From Trametes villosa (lineage: Eukaryota; Basidiomycota; Agaricomycetes; Polyporales; Polyporaceae), in the NCBI GenBank assembly GCA_002964805.2, contig PUDQ02000001.1, positions 2,008,001 through 2,072,000 on the forward strand: 64,000 bases of DNA. The letters are read 5' to 3'. The translations under genes were made by a program, and so were the position numbers. Below the pieces are notes generated by a model. It saw only the letters and a program-made list of their open reading frames with translations. It had not been told where the DNA came from and ran no database searches. Positions 55,027 through 64,000 of the stretch are shown piece by piece (the first letter of the stretch is position 1; every line of letters begins with the position of its first letter).

Positions 55027-57360
55027 CTACCACGACCCCGCCGTGCTCATCCCATTCCGTTTACTAACTACGTTGACTAGCCGCTGTAGGGAGTGCGAGA
55101 AGTCGGTCGCCTTGTGCCTCCGCATGTCCTTCACCACCTCGCCCGCCATCTCCCACTGCTTCCTGTCCGCCAGCCCCTTGAGCAGGATATACCACGTGTC
55201 GGCGGAGATATGCACCCGCTCTCGAAGCATGTCCCTGTAATACTTCATCGCGCTCTCTAAACCCTCCGGCTCGCCGCTGCCCAACGCCGCCCTGAGCACT
55301 ACGTTGTACGCCGTGCGCCCGGGCCGGAAACCGCGGCTCTGCATCGACTCCCATATCCGCTGGGTGTACTCCTCCACGACGACCCGCCCGAGCCAGTCCG
55401 CACGGTTGATCGCCGTGAGCACCGACGTGTACGTGATCGCGCTGGGCACGGCGTCCCCGAACTCGCCGCGCTCCATTTGCGAGAGCAGGTCCATCGCGAC
55501 CTTGAAGCTCTGCGGCGTGCGCTCCTCCAGCTGGTGGTCGATGATCGCGGTGAGCGTCGTCGTGTCGGGGAGGACGCCTTGTTTCTTCATGAAGTTGAGC
55601 ACGATTTGGGCCGCGTCCGGGCGGGTCTTGATCATAGAGGAGAGCAGCGTGGAGAACGTGTACACGTCGGCCTTCACGCCCGCCGGCTCGAGCTCTTGCA
55701 AGACCTGGGCCATCGTCTTCAGCTCGCCTTTCCTGCCGTAGTAGCGGAGGAAGGTGTTGTAAGTGACGATGTCGGGTTTGGGCCCGCTCTCTTCCATCTT
55801 CTTCTTGATAATCTGCGCCTCGTCTAGCCGGGAAACGAAGAGCAGACCGTGGAGAGTGGTGTTGTACACGGCCAAGACTCCGGGATCGCGAGCGCGGGCA
55901 GCATTCTTCAGGTAGTCGCGTTCGAATGCGTGGAAGCGCGATAGAGCGTCGTCAGGCCGGCCAGCCGTGAAGAAGGCGGATATTATAGCCCGGTAAGAGA
56001 ACGCATCGGGCTTCACGCCCTGCGCAAGCATCACCTCCCAGGTCTTGAGAACAGCGTCTAGCGAGCGTAAGTTCCCGTAACCGTCGAGGAGGGCGTTCCA
56101 CGCTGCGATGTCGGGCTTGACCTTGTGCTTCAGCATGTCGTCCCACAGCTTCTCGGCAAGGTCCGTCCTACGACACGCGAGGAAGCTAGCCAGGGAGGTT
56201 GCCCAGAAGAAATCTGGGAGCAGCACGACGCGTCTCTCCGAGAGCTCCGAGGCGTGCATGGCTAACCACGGGTCGGGTTCGCTCGCGCCAGCGATCACCG
56301 TCGTATATAGTCGCTCCAGGGCGGCATCCGCAGAGTCCCGGGTGAGGTTGGATAGGTGGACCTTCAGAGCCTGAGGGCGCGCGAGGAGGGAGGCTGCTTT
56401 GATGCGGCGCACGTAGGAAGCCACCTGTGTGCGCCGGGCGTGCTCGAAGAAGAAGTGGTGAAGAGCCTGGTCTCGTACGGCGTGGGTAATCCGGATGTCC
56501 GCCTGTAGGTAGGTGTGCAGCGCCTCGGGAAAGCGAGCGGAGCCTATTCGCGCATAGGCGGCCATGGCAGCGGAGAGGATGTCGGGTCGGACGGCGGACA
56601 GAGAAACGGTCGACTCCGCATCGCTAGAGGCTGCTTCATCGGCGACCTCTTCGCCCGGATGTTCCAACTTCACGGAGTTGAGCGCTTCCTTGCCTCGGAT
56701 AATGTCGAAGTATCGCTCATACAGCGCGAGAGCGTCCTTCGGTCTTTCGTCCTTGACGGCAGCCAGCATGAGAGCCCTCAGGCCGTTTGTGGACCCTCCG
56801 GCGGCACAGACGAGAGCAATGTGGTGCAAAAGCTGCTCTTCCTCCTCGTTCAGCCCCCCCGCCTTAGCGCGTCCCTCAACAGCTGTTGAACAGATGTCGT
56901 AATGCGCGGGTCCCAGGTGCGCCAGAAGATTCGCGTCCCTTATTTGCCGCCAGATGTCGGATGCCTTCGTGAAGTCGCGCTCACGAATTGCGTTGCGAAG
57001 TGCGGGGATGGCACCGTTGAACGCATCGGTTTGAGAACGCGTCAAGGATGTGAGGTGTTGCTCATCGAAGACGCCGACGTCCTCCTGGAGTTTGGAGAGG
57101 ACCTGACCGGGGGTGGTGGGAGTGGACGAGGACGCAGCGGATGGCTGCGAGGCTTGCGAAGCCGCGGTGGATGGCTGCCCGGCTTTCGAAGACCCTCTGC
57201 GCGCACGGTCGGACGCCACGAGCAGCGAGTTTCTAGTCGCGGCTTGCGAGGCCTTCCGCCACAGGATAGTGCGAGGAATCAAGAAGTCGAGGGTGATCGC
57301 AGGTGTAATCCCATGGCTCGCTGACCGTAGAAGCATGAGAGGGACTGAACGCGAGCACAA
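55027..57360 (-). CDS. Pentatricopeptide-repeat (PPR) protein, probably mitochondrial
   Basis: A single open exon on the minus strand encodes 777 aa. The N-terminus (MLLRSASHGITPAITLDF, WRKASQAATRNSLLVASDR) is basic and acid-poor, suggesting mitochondrial import. From about residue 400 the 35-residue PPR pattern is clear: KPDIAAWNALLDGYGNLRSL, KPDAFSYRAIISAFFTAGRP, KPDIVTYNTFLRYYGRKGEL, KADVYTFSTLLSSMIK and RPGRTAYNVVLRAALGSGEP. Such proteins bind organellar RNA in processing or translation. It is the only long intronless gene of the window, in contrast to its neighbours. The start could be at the first Met (57360) or at the ninth codon (MLLRS); the targeting signal favours the latter slightly. 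Confidence 0.88.
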   Translation of the reverse strand: MCSRSVPLMLLRSASHGITPAITLDFLIPRTILWRKASQAATRNSLLVASDRARRGSSKAGQPSTAASQASQPSAASSSTPTTPGQVLSKLQEDVGVFDEQHLTSLTRSQTDAFNGAIPALRNAIRERDFTKASDIWRQIRDANLLAHLGPAHYDICSTAVEGRAKAGGLNEEEEQLLHHIALVCAAGGSTNGLRALMLAAVKDERPKDALALYERYFDIIRGKEALNSVKLEHPGEEVADEAASSDAESTVSLSAVRPDILSAAMAAYARIGSARFPEALHTYLQADIRITHAVRDQALHHFFFEHARRTQVASYVRRIKAASLLARPQALKVHLSNLTRDSADAALERLYTTVIAGASEPDPWLAMHASELSERRVVLLPDFFWATSLASFLACRRTDLAEKLWDDMLKHKVKPDIAAWNALLDGYGNLRSLDAVLKTWEVMLAQGVKPDAFSYRAIISAFFTAGRPDDALSRFHAFERDYLKNAARARDPGVLAVYNTTLHGLLFVSRLDEAQIIKKKMEESGPKPDIVTYNTFLRYYGRKGELKTMAQVLQELEPAGVKADVYTFSTLLSSMIKTRPDAAQIVLNFMKKQGVLPDTTTLTAIIDHQLEERTPQSFKVAMDLLSQMERGEFGDAVPSAITYTSVLTAINRADWLGRVVVEEYTQRIWESMQSRGFRPGRTAYNVVLRAALGSGEPEGLESAMKYYRDMLRERVHISADTWYILLKGLADRKQWEMAGEVVKDMRRHKATDFSHSLQRLVNVVSKRNGMSTAGSW

Positions 57361-57652
57361 GGCTAGTTCTTGAGTTTGAGTACATGAAAGCGTTTCATTG
57401 AAATGGACGAGACGTACCGGACCACCAATCCCGCCTACAAGTCGTGCTGGCTCAGACCGTCAAGGTGTTCTGCGTCAAGCTGGTCAAGAGCAGGGACTCT
57501 CCGCCAATGACGGTCCGGTAGCATGGGCGCCTACCAGAGGGCACGTGCCTGCGCGACTCGTAGGCGGCGCGGGGAGCTCCTCCAGGCTTTCGGGTTTCCT
57601 GCCTCCAGCCACCGTCATCGCACACCTCTGAAGCCTCGCTTGCGCCGTCAAC

Positions 57653-59687
57653 ATGGGACACGGGAACTCAAACAAGCTATATGTCACTCATGCCGAACAC
57701 TCGGGCATGTTTGGCCAGCATACGGCCTCCTCAGCAGGCCACAAAGCGTGAGTTCGGCGAGAGCCAGTCCTGAGCGCGTCAGGTGCTAACATCTGTAATG
57801 CAGGAAGGAACAGGCTTCGCAGCGTCGCGCACAGACCCCTTTCGACTGTTGCTCTCTAACATTCCAGCAATTCAACAACCCCGTATGCGCGCGCAACTCA
57901 GACGGCACCGGGAACGTGTTCGAGCTAGTCAGTATCATACCGTGGCTGAAGTACGTCTCGCTGATTCGTATGTTTTGCCATGCGCTGATGTGTTGCCTGC
58001 AGACAACATGGAAACACGAACCCCATTACCCAAGAGCCTCTGCAGCCCTCCGACCTCATAACACTCCACTACGCGCGTAAACCATCCGGAGAGATTCACG
58101 ACCCCATCTCCTTCAAGCCGTTCAGCGAGCATTCACACATTGTCGCAATTGCGAGTACGGGCAACGTCTTCCTCGCGGAGAGTGTCAAGGGTGGGCGGGA
58201 TCTGGTTGCAGACGTGAAGTTCAAGAAGTGCGTACCAGCGCCACAAGCGTGAAGCTGCCCGCTGACGCTCTCCAGGGAGGATGTCATCACTCTGCAAAAC
58301 CCACACGGGCTTCCCACTGCTTCCGTATCCGCGAAACCTGTTGCAACAGCCCAAACTGCGAAAGACAAGGAGGCAGAGAAGAATGGCAAGGGCAAGGCCG
58401 TTACGGCGAAACCGGCAACTGCGCCTGCCGTGGCAAAAACCAAATCTGCAGTACCTTGTAAGCTCGGTGAACCACTCTCCCTGCGGCCGTCTGGTTTAAC
58501 CCAAACCAGGGAATGCTTCTCCTTACTCTACGGGTCTCCCTGGCGCATCTCTTACTTCGACCTCTGTCGACCCTCAAACGCAGAGCTCTCAATTGCTTTG
58601 GGATGAAGTACGCTCCGAAGGTTTATGATGGCGATTGGGCAGCAGCTGACTGACGCCTGCACTGCAGGAAGAGCTCATGTTTGACGACTTCGCGAACCCA
58701 CCAAAAGGCAAGGGGAAGGAGAAAGATGTTGGCAAGCGGCGAGCATACGTGCGCGTCATCACTAGCTTGGGCGGAGGTGCCCTCAACCTTGAGCTCTACT
58801 GCGAGAAGGTTTGTTCCGTCCACAGTATGTACAGAATCATACTAACCCGGAATGGCAGGCACCGAAAACGTGCTACAACTTCCTGCAACTAGCGAAAGCA
58901 GGGAAATACAACGACGTCTTGTTCCACCGTCTGGTGCCGGGGTTCATGGTGAGTACTCGTTACCCGACCGATATAGCAATTGCCTAACCAAGGTTATGTA
59001 GATCCAAACCGGCGATCCGACAGGTACCGGCTCGGGCGGCCAGTCGTGTTGGGGCACGCCCTTCCGCGACGAGTACGACCTACGAAATGCTGCCAAGCAT
59101 GACAGTCGAGGCGTCATCGCGATGGCAAACAAGGGGCCAGCTACGAACGGGTCGCAATTTTACATCGCATTCCGCCCAGCACCCCACCTCGACAAGAAGC
59201 ATACAGTCTTCGGGAAACTGGTCGGCGGCGAGGACGTGCTAGATGCTCTGGAGTCGCTTCCCGTGAAGCCCGGCACAGAGCGACCCGTCAAACCGGTTAA
59301 GATAACGGAGGTTGTCATGTACGTCGACGGCCGCAGTGCCTAGTGGATCCTGACGGCTTGCTCACTTTGCTTTTCGCCAACAGCTACCAGGATCCGTTCG
59401 AGGAGTATAAGCAGCGCGAGCAACGCAAGCGCGAACGGAAAGCGGAGACGCAGGACACGCGCATCAAGGAGGCGGAGGAGAAGGCCAAAGACGACGTCAA
59501 TTGGTTCGGCGTGAAGGTTGGCCAGGAAAAGGCGAATGCGGCTGTGGGCGGCGGCGTCGGGAAGTATTTGAACCTCAACTCCAACGCCAAGCGACCTCTA
59601 GAGGCTCCCCCATCTGCTGCGCCCGTACCGCCGGAAGAGGGCAAGAAGAAGCGTCGCATCGGCTTCGGCGACTTCGAGGGATGGTAG
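57653..59687 (+). CDS. U-box cyclophilin (peptidyl-prolyl isomerase, PPIL2/Cyp60-like)
   Basis: Exons are 57653-57747, 57804-57950, 58003-58227, 58276-58457, 58510-58607, 58668-58808, 58859-58948, 59002-59318 and 59384-59687, giving 532 aa. A U-box-like N-terminus ([40 protein letters not shown]) is followed by a Lys/Ala-rich linker. The cyclophilin domain spans about 265-425: [40 protein letters not shown], then [13 protein letters not shown]. The last exon ([19 protein letters not shown]) is a basic coiled tail ending [12 protein letters not shown]2 is a nuclear spliceosome-associated protein. If intron 8 is retained the frame stops at 59343, just past the cyclophilin domain; the donor AT|GTACGT giving [11 protein letters not shown] is clearly the family form. 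Confidence 0.9.
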
Positions 59688-59754
59688 ACTGATGCTATGG
59701 TATATCCGGGACCTGTATAAGTAGTGTACACGATAAGGTATAGTACATGCTAGA

Positions 59755-60689
59755 TCATGCCGCGACCGGGACGCGCTCTTGCTCTTGTGACTGAGGCTCT
59801 GCTTCTGAATGCGCGGAGGTATATCAGCGCGATTAGTATTGCACAGTATGAGGTATCTTACCCTTTGCGGGGGCGGTTGGCTCCTCTGTTGGAACCGAGG
59901 GCAAGCTGATAGGACGCTCGTCGGAAACCCCGAGCTGAACGATTATGAGTATGAAGTCCGGCGTTGTAGACGTGCGACATACCGTCTCGAGCTGTAGTTC
60001 GTGCAGTTCTGCCTGCACGGCTTCCTCGTCCTCAAGGCTTAGTGAGCCGGCGAGCATCTCGTCAATTTCCTGGAACCAAGTTCAGCCTCATAGTACATTT
60101 AGGCCTACGAGTATCACTTACACGCTGATACTCCCGTGCCTCTGCCGTCTCCTCCATGATCCGCTCGACGTTCTCGACGTTCAGTTCTTTATGGATCTCC
60201 TTGAGCACCTCATTGCCTTGCTGCAATCCATGCAGCACAGAGACTTCCACGAGTGAGAACTCGATTGTTGAGACCTACGCCGCAGCGTCAATAGGAGTAG
60301 CGGGGTAACTGGGTGGCGGGGAGACGGACCAGTTTCTCCAAGTTCTCCAGCTGCGCGTCGGTCTTCACCAGAAGGCTTTCCTGGTATTTCCTCTTCCGCA
60401 GTGCTATGAGTGCGCGGTCCTTGCGGCCTGCCGCCAGCTGCTGCTTGGCAATCTCATGCTCGCGGTCGAGTACGGCTTGGATCTTCTCGTGTTCTCGGTT
60501 ATTCGCAGCGACCGACGAGGTTCTAGGGTACCCACCTTCTTCTGGTACTGCCGGACCTTATCCCGCTGCAACTTCAAGCTGTGAACGATTACTTCTAGGG
60601 AAGTTTGTGTGGGTAGGCCTAGCTGGTACTGACTCTAGGATCGCACGGTCCTGCTTCGTGATCTTCGGAACGGACTGAGCCCCGCCCAT
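59755..60689 (-). CDS. VPS20: ESCRT-III subunit Vps20 / CHMP6
   Basis: Exons on the minus strand are 60634-60689, 60536-60578, 60330-60482, 60122-60274, 59983-60069, 59862-59934 and 59755-59804, giving 204 aa. It begins MGGAQSVPKITKQDRAILDL; the Gly at position 2 with Ser/Thr context fits the N-myristoylation known for Vps20. The basic Snf7 core follows (KLQRDKVRQYQKKIQAVLDR, KDRALIALRKRKYQESLL), then acidic helices (ELNVENVERIMEETAEAREY, EIDEMLAGSLSLEDEEAVQA) and a Pro-rich tail with the likely MIM segment (LPSVPTEE). Vps20 links ESCRT-II to Snf7 filaments in multivesicular-body formation. Intron 5 (59935-59982, 48 nt) has no in-frame stop, so a longer isoform is possible. The gene converges with the cyclophilin at 67 bp. 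Confidence 0.9.
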
Positions 60690-61067
60690 GAGTTCTATTA
60701 CTATGAGCGCGTTTGTCGCTTATTAGGTCGCCTCTAGTATGTCACAGACTGCCCGAGATGAGACGAGAACGCAAGCAAAGTAACGAGAAGCAGTAGGTCA
60801 AGTAACAGGAGCACACGATGCGAAACAACGTTCAGCCGATCGTCATAAGCACCGACACCGCCGTAAGTACCGCCGGCCCACATTCCGACGGCCCACTCGG
60901 TCCGATAAGGTCGGAGGTGCACACGCGCGCGAGGGGACACCCGGTCTGCGACTTTCCACGACCATACGTCAGACGAGTATTAATTTATGTTACAGTAGTG
61001 TGGGTACAGCCTCTCCCGCGGCAGGTAGTATCTAAGAGTTCAGTAGATGACATATGTATACAGATTG
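60690..61067. other. Vps20 promoter and transcription factor 3' flank
   Basis: No gene recognised. The middle (60960-61060) is AT-richer than the flanks, consistent with a 3' UTR of the minus-strand transcription factor gene. Confidence 0.4.
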
Positions 61068-63981
61068 CTACGACGCCTGACCCTGGCCCACCGGGGCGGC
61101 CGCCGTTAACCCCGAGTCGAAGCCATGAAACATACTGTTACCCTCCGGGGTATGCGACGCCTGGCGAGGAGGGATGGATGGCGCTGAAACGGCTGTCACA
61201 TATTCCTGCCCACATGTTAGGGCTAGGTAGTCGTTCAGCATCTTGCTGTAGTGGTCTGTCAAACCAGCGTGAGCGGCGGGCATCCATGCTCGATATATCA
61301 AGATACGTACGAGCATGAGGGACGCTTGCTCCGACCCCGGTGATGACAGAGCTGAAAGGGGGTGAGCAACAGAGGTGAATGGTGGTGAGGACCCACGAAC
61401 CGGATGAAATCGACCTCGGTTTGGAGGGAAGTGATATGCTCATCGCTTATGGCATCGATGGCAGCCCGCATGAAGCGGATTAAGACTCTTCCCGCCGCGA
61501 ACCAGCACACCTGTCATCGGGTTAGTGGTATGCTCCCGCCGAGAAGTTGACTGTAATCAGTTCGCACCGTAGGAAACACTCCTAGGAGAGCTAGGTTGTG
61601 ACTGGTCGAATAGGCGTCGTACAGCAGGTTGAGGATGCCGCGCGCCGCAGCGAGGATTTTGCAGGACGACACACACGCCGCTCGGCCTACGTTTGCGTGC
61701 CCTTCGTGCAAGATGATCACAGCACTGTGAACGAGTCCGTTTAGCAAGTGTCAACGCGACAAACGGCCAAAATGCTCACAAATGTATCGTCGACAACGCG
61801 GTGAATAGGCTCACGTCGATGACACCGGATGATAACGGGTCTCTGAACTGCGTTGGAAGGGTCTGCTTGAAGTTGAGGAGAAGATGCTCTATCTCCATGA
61901 ACGCTGGGGTGGTTTGGATTAGGCTGTTGCCGGGCATGCCCGGGATACCGGCCGGATCGGGTTGCATGGCGGGGTGGCCCAGGTGACGGCCCCTCTTGTA
62001 TCGGCTGTTGAAGACTTTGACTCGGGAAAGCAGCATCGTGGCCTTCACATGCAAGATGAAGGAGTCGGTCTGATCGTCCAGGTGCGTGTCGAGAACATTT
62101 AAGTCGTGCGACCACTGCCGCTGGCTGGGGAGAACGAGAATCTGTCGTGGTGCGTTAGCATTATAGCCCGTGTAACCCGCGTGGTATACGCACCCCTTGC
62201 TCGAACTGATCGCCTTTAACGGGGAGTAGCTGAGAAATGTCTTCATCGTCGAGCATCATTGCGAAGTTGTTAATAGCAGCGAAGTGTCGCTCCATCATGT
62301 ACGCTGCCACAAAGTCAGAGATACTCCGAATGGCGGCAGTGATGTATAGCTCACCAATCCAGAAAGTATTCCGTCGCACTTCGTCCTCGATGACATTCGC
62401 CGCCGGCCGGATAATCGAGGAGCGGGCCATGTTCGAGCTCGAGATGCTGTCGAATGGCGGGCAAGCGTTGAGACCGCATGGAACGGCATAACGCAGAGAC
62501 AGTGCGAACGCGACGCAGGCCTGAATGGATGCGACAACGTGAGCAGGACTCCGAGGAACGCGGTGATAACACTGACGTCGGACCATCTGGCAGGGCAAGG
62601 TCAGAACAGGAGCGTGTATGCTGTCGATATACTCACCTCGCATTATACCAATACCAGAGGGCCACAATCACTTGGGCTGTATGAGATGTGTTAGGACAAT
62701 GATGACGAGTCAGGGTATGAGCCTATCACACCTTGGAGAGCTCCAAATAGATCCGTAGTTGTCCGAATGGCATGCTCTATGGCATTCACGGCCAATCGGA
62801 TTTGTAGGTCGGCGAATGAGTTGGTCGCCGGGCTACCGATTGCATGGCTTCCATCTTCTAGGTGTCAGGTGGGGCAGTAGTTCAGCCTAGATGAACACTC
62901 ACCGTCTATGAATGAGGGGAAGGGAGGCGGTGGTGTTGGCTCTACGGCGGCGGTGTACATGCTTCCTATGGCGCACATGGCATGAAGAATGGCTGGCGTA
63001 GGAAACTTGGGATGCGTGGCCGGGAGCGCGAGAGATGCTTGGAAGGTTGGCACGTGGAACATGCGAGATGCACCAGGCGTGAAGTTGAAGAACGCCTCGA
63101 CCCTGCGGTTGATAATTCGACATGGGACTCGGTAGGTGGATATATGCACTTACAAGTGACGGAGGAACTGATAGGGAGGCAGATTCCTGGGCCAGGCGGG
63201 ACTCATCAACTCCATACCAAAGTCCTCGTGCGGCGAGTTCGAGTTCGGGAAGTCGCCGAAGTGAGGAGTGCCCGAGTCGATAGCATGGCCGCTGGAGTGG
63301 TCGCCGATCAGCGTGGCGACGCCAGCGAGGTCATCCAAGGTAGAGCCGGAGAACTGGGAGAGGCCTGTCGAGTGGTCTAGAGTGAAAGAGTTGTTCGCGA
63401 GGTTGGGGTTGTCGGCGTAACCCATGATGAGCGCGGCCGATCTTGAGAAACCGTCCACAGAGGAGGAACGAGAGTCATTGCCATGGTCCTTCTCCTGGAG
63501 CAGCGCCTCAAGCTCGGCTGAAAGGACGTCAGAAAAGTGACTTCCGCGCAGGAGGATAATTGTACGGACTTATCCTGGTTTCCAACCGCTCAAACCTATT
63601 CTTCGGTGAGTCCGGGGGGTCTGAAGTGCCAGCATCTGAGGCTGGGCGTCCCATGAGCGCTTGCTGAGCATGTCTGCAAAAAGTGGGTACGTACATTCGT
63701 CGAAGGTGCACTCTGGATGCGGGGGTAGATCTGCACCTGGGGGAGCATGGGCCACGGCGTACGAGTGCGAGCGAATGCAAGTAGAGCATGGCCTCTTCGC
63801 GTCGCTGTGAAATAGCCGCCCGCACGTATCAGCACAGCTCGGGCATCGGTCATCGAGCCTCGGGCATCGGGCATACCCCCACGAACCATTTCTGAGCACA
63901 CAGAATAGCTTTCAGCATGCGGTCGTGCGGAGGTAGGGTTCAACCACTCACCAGTTTGCGCCGACGGCATTGATGACACGC
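61068..63981 (-). CDS. Zn2Cys6 fungal-specific transcription factor, 5' end outside the window
   Basis: Exons visible on the minus strand are 63952-63981, 63887-63891, 63695-63804, 63570-63641, 63154-63517, 62903-63102, 62732-62857, 62637-62676, 62577-62586, 62355-62520, 62194-62303, 61780-62141, 61580-61724, 61401-61510, 61311-61351 and 61068-61255. The zinc cluster reads ACHQCRRRKLKCDAKRPCST then CIRS, with a sixth Cys about 22 residues later (PPHPECTFDE). A short coiled linker (RFERLETRITELEALLQEKD) follows. The fungal_trans middle homology region contains NACPPFDSI, VRRNTFWIAYMMERH and LDDEDISQLLPVKGDQFEQG. A stop in frame before 63981 plus a CTAG acceptor shows at least one more exon lies beyond 64000. 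The 5-nt exon AAATG codes the Lys-Cys of KLKCDAK. Target genes are unknown. Confidence 0.85.
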
Positions 63982-64000
63982 CTAGATAGAGAAACCACAA

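Noticed and set aside
59122..59343. Cyclophilin ending at 59343
   Set aside because: A consensus donor AT|GTACGT before it restores [11 protein letters not shown] and a conserved basic tail, so the stop lies in an intron.
61068..63981. Zn2Cys6 factor and nearby transporter as a regulated nutrient cluster
   Set aside because: The sugar transporter is about 7 kb away with PPR, cyclophilin and Vps20 genes between them; nothing supports a cluster.
1..64000. Transposons, tRNA genes, CRISPR arrays or viral insertions
   Set aside because: No terminal repeats with target duplications, cloverleaf sequences, regularly spaced repeats, or reverse transcriptase, transposase or viral motifs were seen on either strand.

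Overview
The window is a gene-dense piece of a filamentous basidiomycete chromosome, most likely an Agaricomycete and perhaps a polypore. The evidence is a GC-rich sequence, short introns (mostly 48-65 nt) with CTNAC-type branch sites, pyrimidine-rich leaders, and one conserved eukaryotic housekeeping gene after another. No rRNA, tRNA, CRISPR array, transposon or virus was recognised. All gene models were spliced by eye from GT-AG (rarely GC-AG) junctions that restore conserved reading frames; exon coordinates are given in each entry.

Left part (1-24.3 kb): a partial unknown gene at the edge (-), RRP15, GID8 (with an apparent frameshift), a BCK1-type MAPKKK, an IQ-motif protein built from 14 exons, a DUF866 zinc protein (-) sharing a 167-bp divergent promoter with mitoribosomal mS35, a nitrilase, the septin CDC3, the importin MTR10/TNPO3, succinyl-CoA ligase alpha, and an acyl-CoA-binding/ankyrin protein.

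Middle (24.4-41.1 kb): mS16, LSm5, importin alpha, a D-2-hydroxyacid dehydrogenase and proteasome RPN2 all lie on the minus strand. COX6A (COX13) follows on the plus strand, divergent from RPN2. Next comes the most unusual stretch: two tandem, diverged copies of an uncharacterised small secreted protein gene (A and B, minus strand), then ribulose-phosphate 3-epimerase (plus). The DNA between A and B is a composite of decayed RPE 5' flank joined to decayed COX6A last exon. This is the scar expected from a tandem duplication of a COX6A-tail/gene/RPE-promoter segment. A Golgi-type glycosyltransferase (-) with a 1-nt frameshift closes this part.

Right part (41.5-64 kb): a CSL/LAG1 transcription factor, an unknown protein, a TMEM198-like seven-TM protein with a long tail, a mitochondrial DEAD-box helicase and an MFS sugar transporter of 21 exons (including a 3-nt exon) are all on the minus strand. 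They are followed by a Mim2-like protein (+), a PPR protein (-), a U-box cyclophilin (+), the ESCRT-III subunit Vps20/CHMP6 (-) and the 5'-truncated end of a Zn2Cys6 transcription factor (-) whose zinc cluster is split by a 5-nt exon.

The genes do not form a pathway cluster. Recurrent themes are mitochondrial biogenesis (mS35, mS16, COX6A, Mim2, PPR, DEAD helicase, succinyl-CoA ligase), ubiquitin/proteasome (GID8, RPN2, U-box cyclophilin) and nuclear import (MTR10, importin alpha). The points most worth following up are the tandem duplication with the secreted repeat protein, the cluster of micro-exons, three GC-AG introns, and two frameshifts in otherwise intact genes.
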